From positions 24,740,231-24,804,230 of the forward strand of contig NC_083344.1 in NCBI RefSeq assembly GCF_019175385.1: a stretch of DNA of 64,000 nucleotides, written 5' to 3'. Source of the stretch: Lycium barbarum (lineage: Eukaryota > Streptophyta > Magnoliopsida > Solanales > Solanaceae). Made by a program: the position numbers and the translations under genes. The notes under the pieces were generated by a model. That model did no database searches. It worked only from the letters and a program-made list of their open reading frames with translations, and was not told the origin of the DNA. Below, piece after piece: positions 11,230-22,030 of this stretch (position 1 is the first letter of the stretch; every line of letters starts with the position of its first letter).

Positions 11230-14095
11230 ATGTCTGCCAATACTAAAACCACTTCCCATGATGTCCCCTCGGTTTCTTCTCAAGGAACCGAGCCAACTTC
11301 TCCACCCAAGGGGAAGGTCACCTTCGAACCCACCGCATCGGACATCGTACCAGCCAAACCAAATTTCAACAAAGATTTTGAGGTTGAAAAACCTTCCCCT
11401 GTATCCGACAGAGGGTATGATGTGAGACGATATCTCATCCATCACCGAGGATAAACTTGACCTAGTCTGATCTGATTGTGGATGGGACAACCGTCCAGTC
11501 TAAGTGTTTGCCCCCAGGCCAGACGAGTCAGTCACCGACCATCGGGAGGGCTTCTTGTACGTCTATACTTACCCTTTCACCCTCAAGCTCGACCCCCCGG
11601 TCGATCTGGTCATCTTAGACATGTGCCAGACTTTCAACGTAACCTTGGCACAGATTGGTCCAATTGTTTGGAGGGTCGTGGCCTGCCTCCGGCTGTTGGC
11701 CAACAACGCAGAAAAGGAATTCACGCTGGCCCATTTAATACGGCTATATTTCCCGAGGTTGTTCCGAGGTGGTGTAATAAAACTCGCAAAGAGTAGCCGG
11801 AATCCAATTTTTTCAAAAATGGATGAAGATAGAGACCGGGGCTGGTTGGAGCGATATGTGCGGGTGCGGACCTCGGACATTATTCCGGACAACTACATGC
11901 CTTTTCCGGAAAGGTGGAACAACAAACGTAAGTCTGAATTCTTTTAATAATTGCTTTTGTACGCTTTGCCAAACTTCAGTTCCACTTTCTCATTACTTGT
12001 CTTCTTATTTCCATCAGTCGTGGGTTGGATTCCTCCGGTCGTCCGGAATCTCAACGAATGGGTTACGGTTCTCCTCAGCCAACATGCTCACGACGATCGG
12101 ACGTGGGGTCATCTGTCCCGTGGCCGATGGATCGCCCAGAACCACGGTAATACTTCGCTTCTATCCGTATCCATTGCATCTTCTACCCTTCTGTAACACC
12201 TTCGATTTTCAGGTTTGCCTAAGGGATCAGTGAATCCAAGGCCGGACTCAGCCGCTGAACCTGCGACGTCGGCACCCGAGTTCGATTCAGCGGTGCATCT
12301 CGTATCCTTGTTACCGCTGCCAAGAGAAAAAGGCCCTCCGACAAAGGGATGAAGTCGAAGAAGAGGGCGAGGAGCGTTACTCGGACCTTACGGGACGAAA
12401 CAGAGCAAGATATTATTGTTCGGAGAGTCGGCGCTGTCCCTTCCGTGGCTTCGATCTCGGAGGAGGCTGTCACCGTTTCACCGCTTCCATCGGCCGGGGA
12501 AGCGCCTTCAGCTCCGGCGTTATACACAGGTTTGGAAGAAATTCATTGTCCGCTTCCTATAAGGTCGGTTGAATTCATCGATATTTCAGATGATGCCTCG
12601 CCCGAAGAAACCCCTTTGCAAAGAACGAGGATATCCGAGAGGGCTCCTGCCGAGGCCGGTCAAAGGACTGAGCTAGTCCCCGAGACGGAAGTCCCCAGGG
12701 ATGTTGGTCCGCTACCGGACCATGAGACTGCCGCAACTTCGGAGATCCCTACTTTTGCCGAAGCTACTGAGGTCCATCCGGGTTCCCCAATTCAGCCCTC
12801 AAGGTCGGATGAATTCGAATACATGTTCTCGGACACTCCTCCTGCAACCGGTGAAGCTGCAGGTTTTGGACATCTTCCGATCCCTCGAGCCACGAGGGCG
12901 GCTAGTCGGACCACCGAGTCCGGTGCCAGAGATAGCCTAGTGCGCACCTTTTCGGCCCCAAGTGTGGAACCGAAGAGGACGAGGTCAGCTGTGATCACCG
13001 TTCCCGGGGATTGCAGCTTTCTTTCTTGCCCGGTGGGTGTGGCAAGCTAACTGAGGCCCCTGGTCTCGGACTCGGACAAGCGAAAGATGAATGGGGTCCC
13101 TTGGCAGTTCCTCATTAACGAGGGTATGCACGCGGGCAATCGGGTAAACCTATCAACCATCCTTGCATAATTTCATTGAGAATTTTAGTCTCGTTTGTTC
13201 AAGCTTTTAATTTGCTTCATTTGCAGAGTGTGGTGCTCGTCAATGAGGTTTTCGTCCGTGCCCAGCAAGAGTTGGATGATCTCAAGGGCCAGCTGGATGC
13301 TCAAAGCTGAGAGACGGAGAAATATCAGCACCTTCTGCGGGTGAAAGAGAATGAGTTGAACCAAGCAGTTATTCTTTCCAACCTCCGACCCGAGCTCGAC
13401 GCAACAAAGGTCGAGAATCGTCAATTAAAGGGTGAGCTGGCTGAGATGGTCGAATATAACCGGCGTCTCGAAGCGGACAAGATCGGCCTTAGCCGAGACA
13501 ACACTGATTTATCCTCAAGGCTCGGTGAGCTCGAAACCACCGTCACTCAACTCCGGGAGGAGCTGGACTCTTTCAAGTCCGATGCTACGAGCATGGCCGA
13601 GAGGCATCGGCTACTCGAATCTGAAAGTGCTCGGTATAAAGAGCGTATGAGGGTGTTTGAGGAGAAAGCGAAGGAGAGGGCCCAGATATGCGCTGATCTA
13701 AGAAGCGAGCTCGAAGAGCGGTTGATGCTAATGACACTCTCAAAGCCGAGCTCGAGTCGGCCACCTAAATGCAAAATGCCCTCGAAGAGGCTCGGGATGC
13801 TCTGGCGGTGAAGCTAGCCCAGGCCGAGGCTGATTTGAAAGATGCTCTAAAGAGAGTGGAGTCCGCCGAGGCTCATGCTACTATTGTCGCTGAGTATGAA
13901 AAGTGGAAGTCTCGGAGGATCACTCTTGAGCAAGCCGAGCATGGCTTTGCGGATCTTCCGGCCCTAATACTCGAGGCCAAAAGAGTCGAGGAAGAGGCTA
14001 AGGGTGCCCTCGGGGCTGACTCCGACGAATCCGAGTGGACAGTGTCCGAACACTCCGGATCCAGCCATACCGGATATATTAGGGCCTGTACTTAG
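11230..14095 (+). pseudogene. Antisense extra gene of the Tat element
   Basis: A plus-strand gene opposite to gag-pol. N-terminal part: ATG at 11230, then a frame change near 11425, then a conserved globular segment (about 11500-11937: FAPRPDESVTD, LDPPVDLVILDMCQ, FSKMDEDRDRGWLERYVRV). It resembles the domain annotated as putative gypsy-type transposon protein (Transposase_28-like; recalled). Middle: a Ser/Pro/Glu-rich low-complexity part (12349-13050). C-terminal: a long coiled coil rich in Leu/Glu/Lys (13226-14080). Three GT-AG introns keep the frame or fit the domain order: 11938-12017, 12147-12212 and 13144-13226. A TGA near 13309 and a frameshift near 13760 break it. Function is unknown; it is not a recognised host gene. 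Confidence 0.75.
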
Positions 14096-14865
14096 CTTTT
14101 TATTTTTTTGCCTTTGTAGGAGTCTCCGATGTAAAATCCTTTGTATAAATAGAACATGTATTTTTCTTGATTCTTTACTTTGTTGGAATGTTTGTTATGA
14201 CTTCCGACCGAATTGCCGGTCCGTTTTAAGGAGTCATTATTTCTTACTGTGCCTGAATATTGACTTTTCTCTTCATCCGGTTCATTTTGTTCGGGAATTT
14301 TATGGAGTTTTTGCCTGTGGGACTTACCTTATGCTTTGTGAATTCGGACGTCTCCGAATCACGACGGGCATTTTTAGGGCCGGTATTTTTCAGCTATTTT
14401 TATTTTTAGGGCTGGTATTTTTCGGACACCTGAATCTCAGCCTTAGCTAAATTTTGATGAAAAAGTCCCTGTTTGTGGGATTTAACGATTTTGGCTCGGT
14501 TCACTATGACCTTGTTGCCTTTGTCGAATTTCGACCGTAGTGCCCGGTAATACGGCGCTAATCATCGGGGTAAAGTGTTTTAATAGGAAGACATCCGAGA
14601 TATCGTTATCCAAACTTTCGATTATTTTTGCATTGCAAGTATTTATGTACATGAGAATTCCTTCTGCCTTTGCCGTAGCAAATACTAAATGGACACGATT
14701 CAATCTGATCGTTTGGTCCTTACATCGAAACCTAATGCAGAGGGTCCGGTTCTTGGTTCTGATCGTTTGGTCCTTACATAGAAACCTAATACTATAGGTC
14801 CGGCTTTGTTTTGTTGAGCTCCTCCGATTTCTGCTAACCGGGGTAATCTTCGAAGTGGGTATAAT
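14096..14865. other. Tat element spacer after the antisense gene
   Basis: Non-coding sequence between the antisense gene and the nested solo LTR. It contains a 31-bp direct repeat with TCGTTTGGTCCTTACAT (about 14709-14725 and 14763-14779). The 148-codon open stretch at 14004-14450 is low-complexity and Phe/Cys-rich, and I do not regard it as coding. Confidence 0.6.
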
Positions 14866-17800
14866 TGTCACGACCCAATCCCGTGGGCCGCGACTGGTGC
14901 CCTACTTAGGCACCCCAAACAGACTCACAAACCTGATCATCATATTAAGACTCATTCAGACTTAACGTACGTTATTCGAACTGAAAACTAATAGCAGACG
15001 TCACACAAACATTGATCGAACACTTATCTTAAGCGGTCGCCCGTGCAGAACAGTCATATCAAAATCAAAAAGGTGTCGGAATATACATCGCCCAAATGCA
15101 CACACACACGTACAAACTCATGGGCCGTCTTGGCCATAGTAGCTTACGGGCCGCTTAAGAACGCAAAACAGATTCACATACAAACACACCGGACCCACGA
15201 CCCACAAACATGACTACAGGCCTCTAAAACAAAATAGAACATGCGAACATATGACGGGACAGGGCCCCGCCATACCCACACAGCCACAAATGTACAGAAC
15301 ACACGCACAGCAAAAGGTATGTACCAAAAGTTAAGCTCCGGATCAAGGGGAGCCCTCCAAAATAGCAGAATAGGTAGCCTAAACCGGAGGATCACCCAAA
15401 CGAGCTTCTGTACCTGCGGGCATGAAACGCAGCCGCCCGAAGAACAGGGGGTCAGTACGGGAGAAGTACTGAGTATGTAAAGCAGAAGGTACAGAAATCA
15501 CAATCATAACTGGAGTCAGAAGGAACAAACACAAACGTCAAAGTAGCAAATCAAACCTGTACGGAAGATAAATGTACAAATGCAAATAAAAATCATGTAT
15601 AGGGCTTAGGAACGTGGTCACCCCCGACGCCGGTGCCACAACACATCATACTCCAGAAGTTTTTCAAATCTCCGTACAGTCTCCAGACAAATCGTATCAC
15701 ACACATATCACATCATCAGAACATATCAAATGCCATATCACATCATAACTCCATAGACGGTAACCGGCCCTATGGCGAGGCCTCGGAAACCGTAACACAT
15801 CATACTTCCGAATATGGTATAGCGCGCACGATCACAAAGCCGGCCCAGGTACCGACGAACGAAATCATAGCGAATGGCACGAACGGAGTAGTGCAGAAAC
15901 CATATGCATATCAAAAGTAATTTACAAGACTCGACATATAATTACATATAGGCATATACCGACGCCAGAAGGCTCGGGGTAGGAGTCAGGGCGATCAAAA
16001 TTTATATATGGAAGTTACGAAGTTCCAAACTGCAAAACCTTTGAAAAACAATTCACAGGTCATTTTCCGAAAATCTAACATCATTCATAGTGCAAACGTT
16101 CAATAACGATATAGGAAATTTCAAACGGACCTTTGAGTCATAGGCAAATGATTACTTTTCATATCGAACGAAAATGAGCCAAACAAACCAAATAAGGGAA
16201 GCCTCGGGGCTTGCGGGCCCACCTCGAGTCAAATCGAGGCGGCGGACACAAATCACAGACTTTAGGCTCCGTAAAGCCATCTACGAAAGTTTCGGAGAGA
16301 TTCGGACACAATAGCAAAAGTTATGGAAGTTTGAACATTCTTTCAACCAAATGTAAGGAATAGGTTTCAATTGCGCTGAATGAATAGTGCCCAAACTTGA
16401 ACTCGGATTTCCAAGAGCAGAATTATCCCCGAGGGTCCGATCTTGACCTAGTGTAACTAGGACATGCCAAAAGAAGGAAAGGTAAGCTTTACATACCTGG
16501 ATTGCGCCTTACGCTCGTCAAATCTCAATTCCCGTTTCGTCCAAAAACTGCAAATGGTCACTTTTACCAGTTACTATTCATGAAAGTTAACATCTTAATC
16601 TTTGGGTTATACTTGGCTACCGAAATTTCGGCAGCATTTCCCCTATAAATCTAACACCCCCGAGACTTAGCTCGGCTCAAAATACATCAACAACAACAAC
16701 CCAAACATCACAAGCAACATAAATCACAATCAAATCATTCTAACTTCAAAGTTCTACCTTACTACACAAGTTGACAACTTTCATTCAAACTTCACAATTC
16801 CAAACTTACGCCCACATTATTGTATTCATTCACCCATTCAAGATTATTCAAACCCATCCCAATTACACTCCAACAATATACAAAATTTCCCGAAGTTCAT
16901 TACTTTCCATATTTCATCCAAAACATCAAAACTTACGGCGAACATTCTAACTCACATTGTTTCATTCCAAATTCATTAACATCAACCATAAGTCATATTT
17001 AAAGTCTTTAGCATCATAGATATACAATGATATACACAAATATACCAAAGATATATACTTTCCCATAATGTTCCGAAATCCTTTTCCAACGCCAATTCAA
17101 TTCATTAAACAATCATTTAAGTTATAAAGGCCACAACGACGCAACTAACAAACTTAAACGAAATCAAATTCATCTTGTCCTCCACAATTCATGGCTCACG
17201 GCCACATACCAACACATGCACACACACGGCTTTCTACACACACATCCAAGTTACGGGATTCTCGTCTATTCTCAATCCTTAACACATTCATATCAATTCC
17301 ATAACATTAGAGGGGCAAAATTCTTACCTTTTCTTGAAAATCCGACTTGCCGCAAACGTGATTCTTGTGCCAAACAAATTGTATCACGTCGGAGAGCGTC
17401 TCGAGTACTTCACAAATATGTGGAAACTAAGATTTTTGGATTAATCAACAAGGCTAGAAAATTTTCTTTCTCTCCAATAGAGGGTTCGGCCGAGAGAGGG
17501 AGTAGTATAGCTTCAAGTGGAGTGTTTAATTGTTCTTGATAATTACAAAGGAAATGTTGATATATATCCACTATAGGTCATGTGTATATCACATGACCTT
17601 TAAAAATGTGGGCTTGGACCATGCCATGGCCGGCCACTTCAAGGCTTTGGGCCTCAATTTTTGTTGTCCACTTTCTTGGCCCAATTCATTAAAAGTCCCG
17701 CTTTGTAATTCCCGAAACTAATTTCCAAAATTCCAAATTTACCTTCGGCCTTCCCCGATGTCTTAACATTAATGATTTCATAACCAACATAGTCACATCA

Positions 17801-17883
17801 ACTAGAATCAAAATATTTCCTCATAACACACAAGTCTTAATTATTTCTCGATTTCCAATTATACGAAAACACGGGACATAACA
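14866..17883. mobile_element. Nested 3,018-bp solo LTR
   Basis: The unit begins TGTCACGACCCAATCCC and ends CGGGACATAACA, the TG...CA form. It is flanked by the 5-bp direct repeat ATAAT (14861-14865 and 17884-17888). No gag or pol domain lies inside and no second copy is present, so it fits a solo LTR left by recombination between the two LTRs of a different Ty3/gypsy element. A start of TGTCACGACCC is common for long solanaceous gypsy LTRs (recalled). Orientation is uncertain because no internal domain survives. Open stretches inside (15241-15480, 15633-15920, 17216-17539) are not convincing genes. Confidence 0.85.
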
Positions 17884-17888
17884 ATAAT

Positions 17889-18172
17889 AGTCCCCTAGCG
17901 CTTATCCGAGCTGCAAGATCGGGTAAGCGCTATTAAGTCCCCCTTCGTAGGGTGTGACCCCGAGTTTCCGGGCGTTTATCCTTGTCTTTGTCGAGTAACA
18001 CGTTGTACTTATTGCCTCATTAAAAACCTTGTCGGAAAACCCATTTTGGGACAAAACCGTACTAAGGAAAAGAGTGCAACACGTGTTTTCAGGCCTAGAT
18101 TCTAACTTTATCAAGTACTCGACTTCCTGCAAAAAAGAAAGGTTAAATAGAAAAACACGGGGAGTCCATACC
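17889..18172. other. Tat element spacer after integrase
   Basis: Continues the host element beyond the solo LTR. It has a short inverted repeat, AGCGCTTATCCGA...GGGTAAGCGCT, at about 17896-17931. Downstream of the integrase stop (minus), it is likely 3' untranslated sequence of the element. Confidence 0.5.
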
Positions 18173-19312
18173 TTAACTGTAGTATCTTTTCAGATGAGCC
18201 ACATTCCAGTTATTTCGCAACCGTTGCCCGTCCATGGATTCCAACTGGTACGATCCTTTTCCCGTTATCCCGGTTATCTTAAACGGTCCCTCCCAGTTCG
18301 GACCCAGTTTTCCTTCGTTGGGATTCTTGGTGTTCAAGGTAACTTTTCGAAGCACCAAGTCCCCAACTTGGAAATGCCGAAAATTGGCTCTCCGGTTGTA
18401 GTACCTTTCCATTCTCTGTTTCTGGGCTGCAATACGGACTAACGCGTTTTCGCGAAGTTCATCCGTGAGGTCGAGTTTTACGGCCATGGTCTCCTCGTTT
18501 GACTCCTCGGTGGTATAGCTGAATCGGAGAGTGGGTCCACCAACTTCTACGGGAATAAGGGCTTCAGCCCCGTAGACCAACGAGAAAGGAATTTCTCCCG
18601 TGCTTGATTTCGATGTGGTTCTGTAAGCCTACAACACCTCCGGTAATATTTCTCTCCAGTGATGCTTTGATGCTTTAAGCCTTTTCCTCAGATTTTGGAT
18701 TATTGTCTTGTTCGTGGATTCCGCCTGTTCGTTTGCACACGGGTGATATGGAGTTGATACAATTTTCTTGATCTTCAATCCCTCGAGGAAATTGTTTACT
18801 TTGCCACCCACAAACTGGGTTCCGTTATCGCAAGTTATCTCAGCAGGGATGCCGAAGCGACAGATGATGTGGTCCCATATGAAGTCAATGACTTCCTTCT
18901 CTCTGATTTTTTCAAAGGCCTGCGCTTCAACCCACTTACAGAAATAATCAGTCATAAACAGAATAAAACGGGCTTTACCTGGTGCCCATGGTAGTGGACC
19001 GACAATTTCCATTCCCCACTTCATGAAAGGCCAAGGTGAAACCACTGAATGCAGCAACTCCCCGGGCTGGTGAATCATTGGAGCATGTCTTTGACACCCG
19101 TCACATTTTCGGACAAAATTTTTCGAATCTTCCTCCATCCGGTTCCAGTAATAACCAACCCTGATGATCTTTTGGACCAGAGCTTCAGCACCGGAGTGGT
19201 TGCCGCAGGTTCCTTCGTGCACCTCTCTCATCACATACTCCATCTCTCCGAGACCCAAACACTTAGTCAGGGGTCCGCAGAAAGACCGTCGATACAATTG
19301 ACCGTCTACCAA
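18173..19312 (-). pseudogene. Tat element integrase (broken)
   Basis: The HHCC zinc finger is visible (VHEGTCGNHSG ... CDGCQRH), then the catalytic core. The expected first catalytic aspartate in the W-x-x-D-I-V-G-P motif is replaced by glutamate (WGMEIVGPLP). The second (TCDNGTQF) and the glutamate (ANEQAEST) are present. An in-frame TAG at about 18629 follows EVL, where a Trp codon is expected. The C-terminal part (18580-18173, VYGAEALIP ... GSYQLESMDG) continues in register. The enzyme would insert cDNA into chromosomes. Confidence 0.9.
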
Positions 19313-19339
19313 GCAGAAACGCGCAGCTTTGGTCCTTAA

Positions 19340-19777
19340 CTATCGTGATTCTTTTGGGTCATTCGGGAGCTTTCCATCACACAAGTAGTCGATGTAATTG
19401 TTGCGCCAATCCCAAGTCAAACCCATTGTGTTTATTTCGGCATGTCCATTTTCTATCGCCGTTTTCAACAAGTGCACCGTAGTCCCGGGGTTGATTTCTT
19501 CCCCTTCGACCGAAGACACCAAATTCGCCAATGCATCAGCTTCACTGTTCTGCTCCCTCGGTATATGCTGCATGGTCCATTCTTTAAACCGGTGTAGTAT
19601 CACTTGGATTTTTTCCAGATACCTCTGCATCTGTTCGTCCTTGACCTCGAAGACGTCGTTCACCTGGTTTACGACCAAGAGCAAATCGCACTTTGCCTCG
19701 ATTATTTCGGCCCCCATACTCCGGGCTAATTCCAAACCTGCAATCATAGCCTCATACTCGGCTTCATTGTTAGTCAA
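19340..19777 (-). pseudogene. Tat element second (archaeal-type) RNase H
   Basis: The segment TNNEAEYEAMIAGLELA near the start, the central CDLLLVVNQVND and PREQNSEADALANL near the end are the signature of the archaeal/plant-type RNase H family (RVT_3). The conserved E and the two D residues are visible. Presence of this domain next to the regular RNase H marks the Tat lineage. The upstream part of the domain (about 19905-19778) contains in-frame breaks. Confidence 0.85.
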
Positions 19778-19903
19778 TTTAACAGTTCTAATGGATTGTC
19801 AAACGGTATCCCCGGCTGAGGTTCTAACAACGATTCCTAGCCCGGAACCTTTGAGGTTCGAGGCTCCATCCGTATGTAGCGACCAAATGCCCGAGGCTTT
19901 TCC

Positions 19904-20480
19904 CTAGGTTAGCAGAAGTTCTTTCTCAACCTCGGGGACCATAACCGGGGTGAAATCCGCCACAAAATCGGCCAAGATATGGGACTTTATGGCCGTTCGA
20001 GGTTTGTATTCGATATCATATACGCTAATTTCTACGGCCCATTTAGTTAGTCTACCCGATAATTCCGGTTTATGCATGATGTTTTTTAAGGGGTAAGTAG
20101 TCACTACACATATCGGATGGCATTGAAAGTAGGGCTTGAGTTTTCTAGAAGCACTCACCAATGCCAATGCCAATTTTTCCAAGTGGGGATAACGGGTCTC
20201 CGCATCCCCCAATGTCCTACTTACATAATAAATAGGGAATTGCGTACCTGATTCTTCTCAGACCAGAATGCCACTTACCGCTACCTAGGAGACAACAAGG
20301 TAGAGAAAAAGCTGCTCGTCCGCTTTTGGTGTGTACAGCAGCGGTGGGCTGGACAAGTATCCTTTTAACTCTTGTAAAGCTCTTTGACACTCTGGTGTCC
20401 AAACGAAGTCATTCTTCTTCCTTAGTAAGGAGAAGAAGTGGTGACTCTTGTCCGAGGATCTCGATATGAAACGACTTAAC
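19904..20480 (-). pseudogene. Tat element first RNase H domain
   Basis: This is the retroviral-type RNase H that follows reverse transcriptase. It shows the TPKADEQLFLYLVVS segment, then ETRYPHLEKLALALVSASRKL, YFQCHPICVVTTYPL and ending ILADFVADFTPV. The N-terminal part lies in the frame ending at 20285 and the rest in the ORF 20212-19904, so another break lies near 20290-20215. The enzyme would remove the RNA strand from RNA-DNA hybrids. Confidence 0.75.
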
Positions 20481-21522
20481 GCCGCTATCCTTCCGGTGAG
20501 CCTCTGTACTCTTTTGACGTTATTCACTACCTCGATATCCTCGATGGCCTTGATCTTGTCCGGGTTGATTTCAATACCCCGGTTTGACACCATGAAACCC
20601 AAAAATTTACCGGACGGGACGCCGAAGGCACATTTTTCCGGATTGAGCTTCATGTTATACTTGCGGAGTACATCGAAGGTTTCCTGCAAATGCTTTAAAT
20701 GGTCCTCTGTTTTCAGGGACTTAACAACTTCATGTTATACTTGCGGAGTACATCGAAGGTTTCCTGCAAATGCTTTAAATGGTCCTCTGTTTTCAGGGAC
20801 TTAACAACCATGTTGTCAATATAAAAATCTATTGTTTTCCCTATTTGTTCTTCGAACATTCCATTAACTAGGCGTTGGTAAGTTGCACCGGCATTTTTTA
20901 ATCTAAAAGGCATAACATTATAACAATAAGTCTCATATCGGGTGATAAAGGATGTTTTCTCTTGATCCTCCGGGTGCATCCGGATTTGGTTATACCCGGA
21001 GTAGAAATCGAGAAAACTTAACATTTCATGCCCGGCCATCGCATCGATCATTCTATCGATGTGAGGCAACGGGAATGAATCCTTCGAGCATGCTTTGTTT
21101 AGATCCTTATAATCAACGCACATTCGAAATTTATTACCTTTTTTCGGCACCACCACTACATTAGCTAGCCAGCCCGGGTACATTACCTCCCGGATAGAGC
21201 CTATTTTTAAAAGCTTTGTTACCTCATCCTTTACGAAGGCGTGTTTTGCCTCTGCCATGGGTCTTCTCTTCTGCTTCACCGGGGGAAACCTCCCGTTTAG
21301 GCTGAGTTTGTGAGTTGTCACTTCTGGTGGTATACCTGTCATATCTATATGGGACCATGCGAAGCAATCTGCATTAGCTCGAAGAAATTCAATTAACTTG
21401 TTCCTAAGCTCCGAGGTTAACCCCGTGCCTAGGTATACCTTTCTGTCCGGTAGATATTTGAACAAGATGATCTGCTCCAGCTCCTCTACTGTCGACTTGG
21501 TTGCATCCGAGTCATCTGGCAT
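20285..21522 (-). pseudogene. Tat element reverse transcriptase (broken)
   Basis: Motifs in order: the FPPVKQKRR segment, WLANVVVVPKK, RMCVDYKDLNKA, SFLDFYSGYNQI (motif A), TYCYNVMPFRLKNAGATYQR (motif B) and the active-site box at about 20826. The box reads YIDN where Y-x-D-D is required, so the second catalytic aspartate is lost. An 80-bp direct tandem duplication (20651-20730 and 20731-20810) falls right after the box and shifts the frame. That is why the remainder (NPEKCAFGV...GFMVS) continues in a different register. The enzyme would copy element RNA into cDNA in virus-like particles. Confidence 0.9.
20651..20810. repeat. 80-bp tandem duplication in reverse transcriptase
   Basis: Positions 20651-20730 and 20731-20810 are essentially identical for about 78 bp. 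Eighty is not a multiple of three, so the duplication breaks the polyprotein. The near identity of the copies shows that it is recent relative to the LTR divergence. Confidence 0.93.
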
Positions 21523-21627
21523 GACGAATGATCTGGGTACCCCGAAATCATCCTCTCCATACCCCGGATCTAACCCCGACTGCTTTAATTGCTATTTGGT
21601 GTCCTTTTCTCCGGTTGAATCTTCTTC

Positions 21628-22030
21628 CTATTGATCCGATTTTTTGGGCTGAGGAGTCGCTTCCTCGACCGCGAACATCTCCCTTGCAGCGGGTTGTTCA
21701 CCTCGGATGGTTTTTATCCCCTCCGGAGTTGGGAATTTCAGCAGCTGATGCAGTGTTGAGGGTACGGCCCTCATGCTATGTATCCAAGGTCTACCCAGCA
21801 ATGCATTATACTTCATGTCCCCTTCGATTACATAGACCATCGTTTTCTGGATAGTGCCATCGATGTTCACCGGCAATGAGATCTCCCCTTTGTGGTTTCG
21901 CTCACCATGTTGAACCCGCTGAGTACCCAGGCTACCGGTACGATCTGATCGAGCAGCCTTGACTGTTCAATCACTTTCTACCGGATGATGTTGGCCGAGC
22001 TACCTGGGTCAATCAAAATACGTTTAACCT
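21628..22030 (-). pseudogene. Tat element aspartic protease (broken)
   Basis: The active-site region reads LIDPGSSANIIR near 22010, a D-P-G-S form used by Tat-type proteases in place of D-T-G. An in-frame TAG at 21980-21978 follows at once. The downstream half (GRPWIHSMRAVPSTLHQ around 21800) lies in another frame, so a 1-bp indel separates them; the homopolymer near 21885-21889 is the likely site. The enzyme would mature the Gag-Pol polyprotein. With both a stop and a frameshift it cannot be made intact from this copy. Confidence 0.75.
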
